Assembly (NCBI GenBank): GCA_014653355.1
Contig: JACWEO010000008.1
Span: forward strand, 1 to 51,820
Reading direction: 5' to 3'
DNA from: Pelagibacterales bacterium SAG-MED47
GTDB lineage: Bacteria; Pseudomonadota; Alphaproteobacteria; Pelagibacterales; Pelagibacteraceae
Length of the DNA: 51,820 nt
The notes under the pieces were generated by a model, which had not been told where the DNA came from, did not search any database, and was given only the letters and a program-made list of their open reading frames with translations. How positions within the stretch are numbered: the first letter of the stretch is position 1; the number at the start of each line of letters is the position of its first letter. The position numbers and the translations under genes were made by a program. Of this stretch, positions 34,917-43,496 are shown in pieces.

Positions 34917-37361
34917 ATGGAAAAAAAACTACCAAATAGCACTAAGGTTGTTGTTATTGGAGGTGGTGTAGTAGGTTGTTCTGTTGCTTATCACTTAGCT
35001 AAATTTGGTTGGAAAGATACAATTCTTTTAGAAAGAGATCAGCTAACATCAGGAACAACTTGGCACGCAGCAGGATTGGTTAGTCAACTAGGTCCAACAG
35101 CTGCAATAACTAAGATAAGAAAATATACATTAGATTTATATAAAAAACTTGAAAAGGAAGTTGATCATTCTGCGGGTTTAAGATTAAACGGCGCCCTTTC
35201 AATTGCTCAAAATAAAGGAAGATGGCAAGAACTTCAAAGACAAGCAACTACGGCACAACTTTATGATGTTGATGTAAGAATTTTAGATAAAAATCAAATT
35301 AAAAAAGATTATCCAATTATTAATACTGATGAAGTCATTGGTGGAATTTTAATGCCTGGAGATGGTGCTGCTGATCCATCAGGTGTTACTCATATGTTGG
35401 CTAAAGCTGCAAGAAAAGAGGGAGCACAAATTTTTGAAAAATCTCCAGTAGATGAAATTTTAACTAAGAATGGAAAAATCTCAGGAGTAAAAGTTAATGG
35501 TCAAGAAATTGAATGTGAATATATTGTTTTAGCATCTGGAATGTGGTCAAGACAAATTGGAGAAAAAGCTGGAGTAAGTATCCCACTTTATCCTGCTGAA
35601 CACTTTTATATTATTACTGAACCAATAGAAAATTTGTCTAAAACATTACCTGTAATTAGAGACTTTGATAATCGAACTTATATTAAAGAAGATGCAGGTA
35701 AAATATTAGTTGGTATTTTTGAGGGAAATTCTATTCCCGCTTGGGATAAGACAAACAAAGTACCAGAAGATTTTTCTTTTGGTGAGTTTCAAGAGAATTT
35801 TGAACATTTTGAACCTTATTTAGCCTCTGCTATTAAAAGATTTCCAGTTTTAGAGTCTGCTGGTATTAGAAAATTCTTTTCAGGACCAGAGTCTTTTACA
35901 CCTGATACAAATACATTATTAGGAGAAGTGCCAGAAGTTAAAAACTTTTTTGTTTGTTGTGGGTTAAATAGTATTGGTATAGGGAGTGGAGGAGGTGTTG
36001 GTAAAGTTACCGCAGAATGGTTAATGACTGGCCATATCAATGAAGATATTTTTAGCTACGATATAAAAAGATTTCAAAAATTTCATTCAGAATTGGGTTT
36101 TATTAAAAAAAGGATTACAGAGACCTTAGGGGATTTATATGGAATGCATTGGCCATTCAAGCAACATAAAACCTCTAGAAATATTAAAACTTTACCTCAC
36201 CATGATAATCTAAAAAGCTTTGGTGCATGTTTTGGTGTTTCAGGTGGCTATGAAAGACCTATGTGGTTTGCTTTGGATGGGGAAAAAGCTGAGTACGAAT
36301 ATAGTTACAATTATCAAAGCTGGTATCCATCTGCTGAATATGAAACAAATAATACAGTTAAAAATGTTGGTTTGTTTGATTTAACTCCTTTTTCTAAGTT
36401 TGAAATAAAATCAGATAAAGCACATCAAGAATTACAGAAAATTTGTACTGCAAACATTAAAAATGAACCTGGTAAATGTGTTTATACACATATGTTAAAC
36501 CCTGATGGTGGAATAGAGACAGATTTAACAGTTGTATGTATTGATAAAAATCATTTTAGAATAATAAGTTCTGCAGCAACAAGAGAGAGAGATAAATTTC
36601 ATATTAACAAACATCTTTCAAAAAATGTTGAATTAAAAGATATTACAGATGATTTATGTGTGTTTGGTTTGTTTGGTCCAAAAAGTAGAGATTTACTTAA
36701 AACATTAAGCGAAGATAATTTTGAAAATGATCAATTTAAATTTGGATTTGCAAAGTTTATTACAATTGATGGGGTTAAAATCTGGACACAAAGATTATCT
36801 TATGTAGGTGAATTAGGCTATGAGCTATATGTAGATCTTAAAGATGCAAAAAAAATATACGAATTACTTATAGAAAAAGGTAAAGATTTTAATCTTTCTA
36901 ATTGTGGAATGCATGCAATGGATATTATGCGAATGGAAAGTGGATTTTTACATTGGGGACATGATATTTCCCCCGAAGAGAACCAGTATCAAGCAGGTTT
37001 AGCTTTTACTATTAGCAATAAAAAAGATGTAGATTTTATAGGTAAACAAGCTCTTGAAAAAATTAAACAAGATAAAGTTAAAACTAGATTTTCAATGTTT
37101 ACTTTAAAAGAAAGTGAACCTGGAAAACCATTATTACTTCATGATGAACCTATCTATATTGATGAAAAAATTATAGGAAGATCAACATCTGGAAACTATT
37201 CATTTAATTTTAAAAAGAATTTAGTATTTGGATATATCGATAATGATTTTTCCAATGAAGAACTTCAAAATAAAAACTTATTTATTGAGGTAGAAAAAAA
37301 GAAATATTCAATAGAAATAATCAACAAACCTTTAAAACAAACAAATTTTAAAAATAATTAA
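34917..37361 (+). CDS. FAD-dependent dimethylglycine/sarcosine dehydrogenase-like protein with GcvT domain
   Basis: 814 residues, DMGDH/SARDH architecture. FAD-binding G-G-G-V-V-G-C-S-V-A at about 15-24; the His that holds FAD covalently in DMGDH is present in T-T-W-H-A-A-G-L. The DAO domain runs to about 370 (S-I-G-I-G-S-G-G-G-V), followed by a linker and a C-terminal GcvT fold (about 440-790) for tetrahydrofolate-bound one-carbon acceptance (D-L-T-P-F-S-K-F-E-I and G-E-L-G-Y-E-L-Y). It demethylates an N-methylated amine; the exact substrate is unknown. Confidence 0.92.
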   Translation: MEKKLPNSTKVVVIGGGVVGCSVAYHLAKFGWKDTILLERDQLTSGTTWHAAGLVSQLGPTAAITKIRKYTLDLYKKLEKEVDHSAGLRLNGALSIAQNKGRWQELQRQATTAQLYDVDVRILDKNQIKKDYPIINTDEVIGGILMPGDGAADPSGVTHMLAKAARKEGAQIFEKSPVDEILTKNGKISGVKVNGQEIECEYIVLASGMWSRQIGEKAGVSIPLYPAEHFYIITEPIENLSKTLPVIRDFDNRTYIKEDAGKILVGIFEGNSIPAWDKTNKVPEDFSFGEFQENFEHFEPYLASAIKRFPVLESAGIRKFFSGPESFTPDTNTLLGEVPEVKNFFVCCGLNSIGIGSGGGVGKVTAEWLMTGHINEDIFSYDIKRFQKFHSELGFIKKRITETLGDLYGMHWPFKQHKTSRNIKTLPHHDNLKSFGACFGVSGGYERPMWFALDGEKAEYEYSYNYQSWYPSAEYETNNTVKNVGLFDLTPFSKFEIKSDKAHQELQKICTANIKNEPGKCVYTHMLNPDGGIETDLTVVCIDKNHFRIISSAATRERDKFHINKHLSKNVELKDITDDLCVFGLFGPKSRDLLKTLSEDNFENDQFKFGFAKFITIDGVKIWTQRLSYVGELGYELYVDLKDAKKIYELLIEKGKDFNLSNCGMHAMDIMRMESGFLHWGHDISPEENQYQAGLAFTISNKKDVDFIGKQALEKIKQDKVKTRFSMFTLKESEPGKPLLLHDEPIYIDEKIIGRSTSGNYSFNFKKNLVFGYIDNDFSNEELQNKNLFIEVEKKKYSIEIINKPLKQTNFKNN

Positions 37362-38209
37362 TTTTTATTTTTTAAAAGAAAAACAAATATAAATCCAGTT
37401 ATATACATTGTTAATCCATAAGCGGCGGTTGGAGTTATATATAAAATATCAGTACCAAATATTTGAGTTGAAACAAATATTGCTAATGTACCATTTTGTA
37501 GACCACATTCTAAAGCAATACATTTCATTTGTTTAATTCCTGAGGCAAAAGATTTTGCAAGATAATAAGCAGTAATCATCATTGTTATATTAAGAACTAA
37601 AGCAATTAGACCAGCTTGTTTAAAGAAACTAATAAAGTTTTCCCTTTCTTCATAAAATGCTGCTATGAAAAAAATAATAAACAAAACGATATTAAGTTTG
37701 TTAAATATTTGAGTTTTTGAAGCCACAAAGTTTTCAGCAAATTTTCTTATAATCATTCCCAAGACAACTGGAACCGTTACAACTAAAAACATCTTAAGTG
37801 CTATACCAGTCATTGAAATATTTTGAGAAATATTTGTAATTCCAAATAAATCAGCAGATGTAAAAATTATAAGAGGAACTGTAATAATAGAAATTAAACT
37901 AATTATAGCTGTTAAAGTAATAGATAAAGCGACATCTCCATTGGCAAATTTAGTTAATATATTTGATGTAACTCCACCTGGTGCAGCAGCAATAATCATA
38001 ACTCCAATAGCAATTTCAGGCGGTGTTTTTAAAATAATAATTAATAAGTAAGCAACTAACGGAAGAATTATTAATTGAGAAAAAAAACCTACAAAAAAAT
38101 CTTTTGGAGTTTTTAATACTCTCGTAAAATCTTCAATTTTTAAACCTAAACCCAAACCCAACATTATTAATGCGAGTATGATAGGTGCTATTTTTGTTAC
38201 TACATCCAT
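37358..38209 (-). CDS. BASS-family (bile acid:sodium symporter-like) transporter
   Basis: 283 residues, about nine hydrophobic segments. The motif A-A-P-G-G-V-T-S-N near residue 75 and the E-C-G-L-Q-N-G-T-L-A segment near 227 are the conserved sodium-site regions of BASS proteins. It would import an organic anion (bacterial relatives carry pantoate, pyruvate or similar) with sodium. It ends 4 bp inside the convergent DMGDH-like gene. Substrate unknown. Confidence 0.9.
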   Translation of the reverse strand: MDVVTKIAPIILALIMLGLGLGLKIEDFTRVLKTPKDFFVGFFSQLIILPLVAYLLIIILKTPPEIAIGVMIIAAAPGGVTSNILTKFANGDVALSITLTAIISLISIITVPLIIFTSADLFGITNISQNISMTGIALKMFLVVTVPVVLGMIIRKFAENFVASKTQIFNKLNIVLFIIFFIAAFYEERENFISFFKQAGLIALVLNITMMITAYYLAKSFASGIKQMKCIALECGLQNGTLAIFVSTQIFGTDILYITPTAAYGLTMYITGFIFVFLLKNKN

Positions 38210-38275
38210 CGACCCCTTTAATGAAATAAATAATTTATAATGAATATATTTAAAATTTTTTAAAAAAAAAGAATT

Positions 38276-39295
38276 TTATGAAATTGTCAAAAGATTAAGA
38301 ACTTTTCTAATGAATTTAGCTTTATTTTTGAAAATTAATTTTTGATATGGCAAAACTCTTCGAACATTAAAACCTGTTAAAATATATTGTTTTTTTTCAT
38401 TTAATCTTAAAAAATCATTTTTTATTAAAAACTTACATTTTCTAATTACTGTTGCTCGAGGGATTCCAGTCATATCAGAAACAGACATTGCACTAACACC
38501 GTTACTTCTAGCTTTATCACCTCTTATTAACTCTTCGTTAAATGTATTATAATCACCTGTAAATAGTTCTTTCTGAAAATCCATATAGTCATGTGTTTGA
38601 TTGGAGCCGTTCCTTTTATTTAAGGTTACGGAATAATTAAAAGCTTGGTTCATACAAACTGTTCCCCAAACGTGAAATGTTGTTAAGTCCTCAAACATAT
38701 CATGATATCCAATAATCATTGGAATTTGCATCCTATAAAACCATCTCCAACAAATAGAGAAATTTTTCTTTAACACATTTTCAATCGTTTTTACTTCAAG
38801 TTTTTTGGAATAAAGTTTTTCTTTAGCAAGTATTTCTGAGATTTTCAAAATATAACCAGCTGTATATTTCATTTGGTTTTCAGGTTTAATAAAAGTAAAT
38901 GACCTTCGATCAATTATAATTTGTTTTTTCTGTCTTTTAAGAACTCCTAATTTTTCAAGTTCTAAAACTTTTCTTCTAACAGTTTCTTTTGGTAGTTGAA
39001 GTTTTTCACATAACTCTGTGATACTAAATTTATCTATTTGTAGAAAATTTTTTGAATAATATTGCTCATACGATAATTTAATATTCATCTGATCATAAAA
39101 CTGTAAAGTTTTTTCAACTAAAGAAATGATAATCATATATTTATAATGATCCTTGAAAGCTTGATAAACTGCATTCATCCACCTCCACTGATGATTGATC
39201 CAATCTTTTCCTAATTGATCATAGTTGGCCATCATATGATTATAAACCTGCTCATCGTTTAGAACTTTTGAAAAATCTATTTGTTGTAAATTCAT
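38276..39295 (-). CDS. Two-winged-helix DNA-binding regulator of unknown family
   Basis: 339 residues from the ATG at 39295; a frame from 39343 exists but lacks a ribosome site and would run into the spacer. Two helix-turn-helix units are evident: about 90-133 (I-T-E-L-C-E-K-L-Q-L-P-K-E-T-V-R-R-K-V) and about 265-305 (V-S-D-M-T-G-I-P-R-A-T-V-I-R-K-C), both followed by a basic wing. The regions between are aromatic/helical without known domain. It is probably a transcription factor acting on the divergent small membrane-protein genes (inference). Confidence 0.72.
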   Translation of the reverse strand: MNLQQIDFSKVLNDEQVYNHMMANYDQLGKDWINHQWRWMNAVYQAFKDHYKYMIIISLVEKTLQFYDQMNIKLSYEQYYSKNFLQIDKFSITELCEKLQLPKETVRRKVLELEKLGVLKRQKKQIIIDRRSFTFIKPENQMKYTAGYILKISEILAKEKLYSKKLEVKTIENVLKKNFSICWRWFYRMQIPMIIGYHDMFEDLTTFHVWGTVCMNQAFNYSVTLNKRNGSNQTHDYMDFQKELFTGDYNTFNEELIRGDKARSNGVSAMSVSDMTGIPRATVIRKCKFLIKNDFLRLNEKKQYILTGFNVRRVLPYQKLIFKNKAKFIRKVLNLLTIS

Positions 39296-39407
39296 AATTG
39301 TATAAATGAGATTTGAAACCCAAAATGGACATGTGTCAACCATATTATGACCCAGTATGAACTTTTACAAAATTGTTAAGTATCTATTTTGTTGGTTAAA
39401 TGTAATC

Positions 39408-39635
39408 ATGAGTGATAAAGGCTTTGCAGATAATAAAACTAGTATCGAGACCCCAAATGATATTGGAGTTGCTGAAAAGCCTTTATCAAATCAAACTATT
39501 TCTGGAAGAGTGGATATTAACGTTCTTAAGTCAAAACTACAAGAGAGTGAAAGCAAAGAATTAAAAAAAAATATTTCTATTCTTGTAGTATTAATTCTGG
39601 GACTAGGAGTTATGGGAATTTACTTATCTTTATGA
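39408..39635 (+). CDS. Small tail-anchored protein 1
   Basis: 75 residues from the ATG at 39408 (M-S-D-K-G-F-A-D-N); an upstream in-frame ATG at 39357 adds an unlikely aromatic-rich leader. The soluble N-terminal part is polar; one C-terminal TM helix (I-L-V-V-L-I-L-G-L-G-V-M-G-I) ends the protein. The segment R-V-D-I-N-V-L-K-S-K-L before the TM recurs in the next gene. The stop overlaps the next ATG by 4 bp. Unrecognised family. Confidence 0.65.
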   Translation: MSDKGFADNKTSIETPNDIGVAEKPLSNQTISGRVDINVLKSKLQESESKELKKNISILVVLILGLGVMGIYLSL

Positions 39636-39883
39636 TTTCATTTGCAAAAATATATATCAGGTGGTTTAATACAACTGTGAAAAAAACTGGTTCAAGCGTA
39701 AAAGATAAAATAGTTTCTAAATACTTTGAAACTACTACAGTAAAATACCAACCCAAGAGAAGTGACATTAATGTTCTATTGAATAGAATAAAGGTTAACA
39801 AAAAAAGTGAGTCTAGAAAAAAATTATATTTTTCAGCTGCAGCTTCAACGGGAATTCTTCTTTTTGGACTAATAATTTTTTAA
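39632..39883 (+). CDS. Small tail-anchored protein 2
   Basis: 83 residues; N-terminal basic amphipathic part (R-W-F-N-T-T-V-K-K), then R-S-D-I-N-V-L-L-N-R-I and a C-terminal TM helix (F-S-A-A-A-S-T-G-I-L-L-F-G-L-I-I-F). The shared R-x-D-I-N-V-L-x-x-K/R-L/I plus TM layout suggests the two proteins are related or form a pair. It overlaps the preceding gene by 4 bp (ATGA). Function unknown. Confidence 0.65.
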   Translation: MISFAKIYIRWFNTTVKKTGSSVKDKIVSKYFETTTVKYQPKRSDINVLLNRIKVNKKSESRKKLYFSAAASTGILLFGLIIF

Positions 39884-39930
39884 TAAATTAAGCCTTTAAA
39901 ACTTCATTATACCTCAAATAAAAAAAAGTG

Positions 39931-39958
39931 TTGAAACACAATCTTGTATAACTATAAA
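39931..39958 (+). promoter_or_regulatory. Candidate sigma70-type promoter
   Basis: TTGAAA (39931-39936) and TATAAA (39953-39958) with a 16-bp spacer lie 13 bp before the STELLO-type gene. In such AT-rich DNA similar pairs arise by chance, so support is modest. Confidence 0.35.
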
Positions 39959-39971
39959 GTTTTATTAATAT

Positions 39972-40892
39972 ATGAAACAACCTTTAATATATATAGCTAC
40001 AACGACCATTAACCCGCCCACTAAAGCTCTTAAAAATTTTGCTAAAAATAAAAATTGTAAATTAATAGTTGCATTGGATAAAAAATCGAAAAAATTTAAC
40101 CTTAAAGATTCTGTTATCTTATCTACAAAGTATCAAGAAAAAAAATGGCCCAAACTATCAAAGCTAATTGGTTGGAATTGTATTCAAAGAAGAAACTTTG
40201 CAATCTTAGAAGCTTATGAAAGAGGTGCGCAAATAATAGGTCTGATAGATGATGACAATATTCCATATTCTAACTGGTTTAAAAATATATATGTAAATAA
40301 AAATTTTAAATGTGATGAAATAAAAATTAATAAACCAATTTTTGACCCAGTTGGATATACCAATTATTCTAATCTATGGCATAGGGGAATGCCATTAGAG
40401 TATGTTAATGGTAGAAAATATTTAAAATTAAAAAAATCAAATATTAAACCAGATGTACAAGCAAATTTTTGGAATGGCGATCCAGATATTGATGCAGTTT
40501 GTAGAATGGTACTAAAACCACAATGTAATTTTAAAAAAAATAAATTTCCTTTTTTTTCAAATAAAATTTCTGTTTTTAATTCACAAAATACTTTAATTAC
40601 TAGAAAAGTTGTAAAAGATTATTTTTTATTTCCACACATCGGTAGAATGGATGATATTTGGGCTTCGTTTTATGTTACGTCAAAAAAATATAGAATTGTT
40701 TATAATGAACCAACCGTCTATCAACAAAGAAATGCTCATAACTTATTAAAAGATTTTAAAGATGAGTATATAGGTTATGCCAATTCTTCAAGTTTAGTTG
40801 AGAGCTTAAAAAAAAACCCTGAAAATATATATAATTTTTTACCTAAGAGAAGCGCACAAGCTTTTGATGAATGGAAAAAATTAACTAGGTAG
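39972..40892 (+). CDS. STELLO (DUF288)-family glycosyltransferase
   Basis: 306 residues. The start I-A-T-T-T-I-N-P-P-T-K-A-L-K-N-F-A, then L-S-T-K-Y-Q near 50, and I-D-D-D-N-I-P near residue 96 match the STELLO/DUF288 layout, where D-D-D is the metal/nucleotide-sugar site. It lacks the membrane anchor of plant STELLO proteins, so it should be cytosolic. Likely role is transfer of a sugar to a surface polymer; donor and acceptor are unknown. It is 31 bp before a second glycosyltransferase. Confidence 0.75.
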   Translation: MKQPLIYIATTTINPPTKALKNFAKNKNCKLIVALDKKSKKFNLKDSVILSTKYQEKKWPKLSKLIGWNCIQRRNFAILEAYERGAQIIGLIDDDNIPYSNWFKNIYVNKNFKCDEIKINKPIFDPVGYTNYSNLWHRGMPLEYVNGRKYLKLKKSNIKPDVQANFWNGDPDIDAVCRMVLKPQCNFKKNKFPFFSNKISVFNSQNTLITRKVVKDYFLFPHIGRMDDIWASFYVTSKKYRIVYNEPTVYQQRNAHNLLKDFKDEYIGYANSSSLVESLKKNPENIYNFLPKRSAQAFDEWKKLTR

Positions 40893-40923
40893 CTATTCTA
40901 TAATTTAAATATAAAATTGTTCA

Positions 40924-41649
40924 ATGAGTCTAGAAAATATTAAAAATGATTATTTTGAATTTGTGATTGGTATTACAGTAAAAAAAGAGAATGAAATTGA
41001 TAATTTTGTTAACGAATTATTTAATCACTTACCAGAAAAAGTACTTATAGTTTTATTTTTTGACAGTTCTAGAGATTTATCTACTTTTAAAAAATCAGAA
41101 GAGCTCGCTAAAGATAAAAAAAATATTTTAATTATTTATGATGATAAAACCAAAAACTTAGCTGATGCTTATTTTAGATTATATAAATTTTGTTCCAACC
41201 TTAATACAAAATGGGTAATTTCTATGAACGCTGGTTGGAGGCACAAACCTGAGGATTTGATAAAATTTGTTAATTTGTCCGATAAAGAGAATATAGATTG
41301 TGTTTGGGGGTATAGAGAAAAAGCAAATAATAAGCATCATATACTCAGAAAATTGATAAGTTATTTTGGGGGAGTGATAAGTGATATATTTCTCAATATT
41401 AAAATAAAGGACCTTACTTCAGGTTTTTACATGATTAGAACGAGTGTTTTAAAAGCAGAACTTTTAAAAAAAAATCATTTTATTTCTAAATTTCATTTTT
41501 TTGATACTGAGCTTAAATTTTATTTAAAAAACTATTCTTTTGAACAAGTAAAAATAATCTATAAAACACCCAATAACTCATTACCTTTTAAAATTATTCT
41601 AGACTCGCTTAAAGTACTGATTTATCTTTTTATAAAGCGTGTCAATTGA
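40924..41649 (+). CDS. GT2-like (DPM1-type) glycosyltransferase with altered metal site
   Basis: 241 residues. GT-A type 2 pattern: A-D-A-Y-F-R-L-Y near 79, then the place where DPM1/polyprenyl-phosphate transferases have M-D-A-D reads I-S-M-N-A-G-W-R-H-K-P-E-D-L. The K-D-L-T-S-G-F-Y-M-I-R block (DTSGF-like) is present near residue 159. Thus the acidic DxD metal motif is lost. The C-terminal hydrophobic helix may bind the membrane. It might be inactive or use a different metal logic. Probably cotranscribed with the STELLO-type gene. Confidence 0.72.
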   Translation: MSLENIKNDYFEFVIGITVKKENEIDNFVNELFNHLPEKVLIVLFFDSSRDLSTFKKSEELAKDKKNILIIYDDKTKNLADAYFRLYKFCSNLNTKWVISMNAGWRHKPEDLIKFVNLSDKENIDCVWGYREKANNKHHILRKLISYFGGVISDIFLNIKIKDLTSGFYMIRTSVLKAELLKKNHFISKFHFFDTELKFYLKNYSFEQVKIIYKTPNNSLPFKIILDSLKVLIYLFIKRVN

Positions 41650-41654
41650 AATAC

Positions 41655-41683
41655 TTGATTGCACAAAAAATAAAATCTATTAT
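41655..41683 (+). promoter_or_regulatory. Candidate promoter of tRNA-Met
   Basis: TTGATT (41655-41660), a 17-bp spacer and TATTAT (41678-41683) lie about 20 bp before the tRNA, the right distance for a short leader. Confidence 0.5.
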
Positions 41684-41702
41684 AAATCAACGATAATTTA
41701 AT

Positions 41703-41779
41703 GGCGGGGTAGCTCAGTTGGTTAGAGCGCAGGACTCATAAGCCTGAGGTCAGTGGTTCGATCCCACTTCCCGCTACCA
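41703..41779 (+). tRNA. trnM: tRNA-Met (anticodon CAT)
   Basis: 77 nt including an encoded CCA. The acceptor GGCGGGG pairs with TCCCGCT (two G-U pairs), the D-arm is GCTC/GAGC, the T-arm is AGTGG-TTCGATC-CCACT, and the anticodon loop is CTCATAA. In the anticodon stem four pairs are canonical and the pair closing the loop is A-G. The acceptor stem and the D-loop suit an elongator-type tRNA-Met or tRNA-Ile2 (with lysidine); tRNA-Ile2 cannot be ruled out by eye. Confidence 0.93.
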
Positions 41780-41803
41780 TTTTAATAAAAAATTTTTGCA
41801 TTA

Positions 41804-42739
41804 ATGACACAAAAACAAATAATAATTAAAAACCTCTCTAAGGTTTATGACAATGGCTTTAAAGCCCTAAAAAATATAAATTTAGATATTAGAAAAGGAG
41901 AAATTTTTGCAATGCTTGGACCTAATGGTGCGGGCAAGACGACATTAATAAGTATTATTTGTGGAATCGTTACTCCAACATCAGGAAAAGTTACAGTAGA
42001 TAGTTTTGATATAATAGATGACTATAGGGAAACTCGCTCAAGAATAGGAATAGTTCCACAGGAATTAACCTTAGAACAATTTGAAACAGTCTTTAATAAT
42101 GTATCATACACAAGGGGACTTTATGGAAAAAAACCAAACCCAGAGCAAATAGAAAAAATTTTAAAACGTTTAAGTTTGTGGGATAAAAAAAATCTTATTC
42201 TTAGACAACTATCAGGAGGAATGAAAAGGAGAGTTTTAATTGCAAAAGCCTTGTCTCATGAACCAAATATATTATTTCTAGATGAGCCAACTGCAGGTGT
42301 TGATGTTGAATTAAGACAAGATATGTGGAAAGTAGTCGAGTCTTTAAGGGATACGGGTGTTACAATAATATTAACAACACATTATATTGAAGAAGCAGAA
42401 GCAATTGCTGACCGTGTAGGAGTTATTAATCAAGGTGAAATTATAATAGTTGAGCAAACTGATGAGCTACTAAAAAAAATGGGTCATAAAAAACTGACCG
42501 TAGAGCTTCAAGAGGAAATATTAGATATTCCTAAAACTCTTGATAAATATAATCTTACTTTAGGGAAAAATAAAATGTCAGTTGATTATATTTATAGTGT
42601 TAAAGAAAAACAAACTGGGATTACTAATCTATTACAAGACTTAAAAGATTCAGGATTAAAACTCAGAGATTTAAAAACAGAACAAAGTACATTGGAAAAA
42701 ATATTTGTAAATTTAGTAAAAGAAAATAATGAAATTTAA
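41804..42739 (+). CDS. ABC-2 type transporter ATP-binding protein (YadG-like)
   Basis: 311 residues. Walker A is G-P-N-G-A-G-K-T-T near residue 40, signature L-S-G-G-M-K-R-R-V-L-I-A, Walker B I-L-F-L-D-E-P-T-A-G-V-D, and the H-loop T-T-H-Y-I-E-E-A-E. The C-terminal 80 residues are the regulatory extension usual in DrrA/YadG ATPases. It energises export by the permease whose gene overlaps its end by 11 bp. Substrate unknown. Confidence 0.92.
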   Translation: MTQKQIIIKNLSKVYDNGFKALKNINLDIRKGEIFAMLGPNGAGKTTLISIICGIVTPTSGKVTVDSFDIIDDYRETRSRIGIVPQELTLEQFETVFNNVSYTRGLYGKKPNPEQIEKILKRLSLWDKKNLILRQLSGGMKRRVLIAKALSHEPNILFLDEPTAGVDVELRQDMWKVVESLRDTGVTIILTTHYIEEAEAIADRVGVINQGEIIIVEQTDELLKKMGHKKLTVELQEEILDIPKTLDKYNLTLGKNKMSVDYIYSVKEKQTGITNLLQDLKDSGLKLRDLKTEQSTLEKIFVNLVKENNEI

Positions 42740-43496
42740 TTATCAGGGTTTTAGAGCAATTTATTTACATGAGATGGATCGTTTTAGAAGAACATTGTTA
42801 CAATCTCTTATATCACCAGTCCTATCTACTTCATTGTACTTTATTGTATTTGGATCCGTTATAGGATCATATGTAGAAAACATTGATGGAATAAGTTATG
42901 GGTCATATATAGTTCCTGGACTTTTAATGTTAACCCTTTTGACACAATCAATTAGTAACACTTCATTTGGAATTTTTTTCCCGAAATTCAATGGCACAAT
43001 TTATGAAATCTTAGCAGCACCAATCTCAACCTTTGAAACAGTGTTAGCTTTTGTAGGTGCAGGAGCTACAAAGACTTTAATTGTAGGTATTGTAATTTTT
43101 ATTACTTCTACTTTTTTTGTTGAAGTATATGTTGAAAAACCTTTTTTATTGATTTTATTGTTAATATTAGTGGCTTTTACTTTTGCTTTATTTGGTTTTT
43201 TAATTGGATTAATGAGTTCGAATTTTGAGCAATTATCAGTTATTCCAACACTAGTTATTACGCCTATGGTTTTTTTAGGCGGAAGTTTGTATTCTTTAGA
43301 TATGTTGCCTCCATTCTGGCAAACTGTAACTTATTTTAATCCAGTAGTTTATTTAATTAATGGTTTAAGATTTGCTTTTTATGGAGTATCAGATTTTAAT
43401 ATTTGGATTAGTATTACCTCAATGATTTTATTCTTAATTATTTGTGTAGTTACAGTAACTCTAATTTTAAGAAAAGGATATAATATAAAATCTTAA
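42729..43496 (+). CDS. ABC-2 type permease (YadH-like)
   Basis: 255 residues with about six membrane segments and the ABC-2 signature near residues 170-200 (P-M-V-F-L-G-G-S-L-Y-S, L-P-P-F-W-Q, F-N-P-V-V-Y-L-I-N-G-L-R), close in pattern to YadH/NodJ permeases. It forms the membrane half of the exporter with the preceding ATPase. The 3' end overlaps the convergent GcvT-like gene by 4 bp. Confidence 0.92.
   Translation: MKFNYQGFRAIYLHEMDRFRRTLLQSLISPVLSTSLYFIVFGSVIGSYVENIDGISYGSYIVPGLLMLTLLTQSISNTSFGIFFPKFNGTIYEILAAPISTFETVLAFVGAGATKTLIVGIVIFITSTFFVEVYVEKPFLLILLLILVAFTFALFGFLIGLMSSNFEQLSVIPTLVITPMVFLGGSLYSLDMLPPFWQTVTYFNPVVYLINGLRFAFYGVSDFNIWISITSMILFLIICVVTVTLILRKGYNIKS

Noticed and set aside
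39357-39407. Longer N-terminus for tail-anchored protein 1
   Set aside because: Start at 39408 gives a natural polar beginning; the extension is an aromatic-rich stretch without ribosome site.
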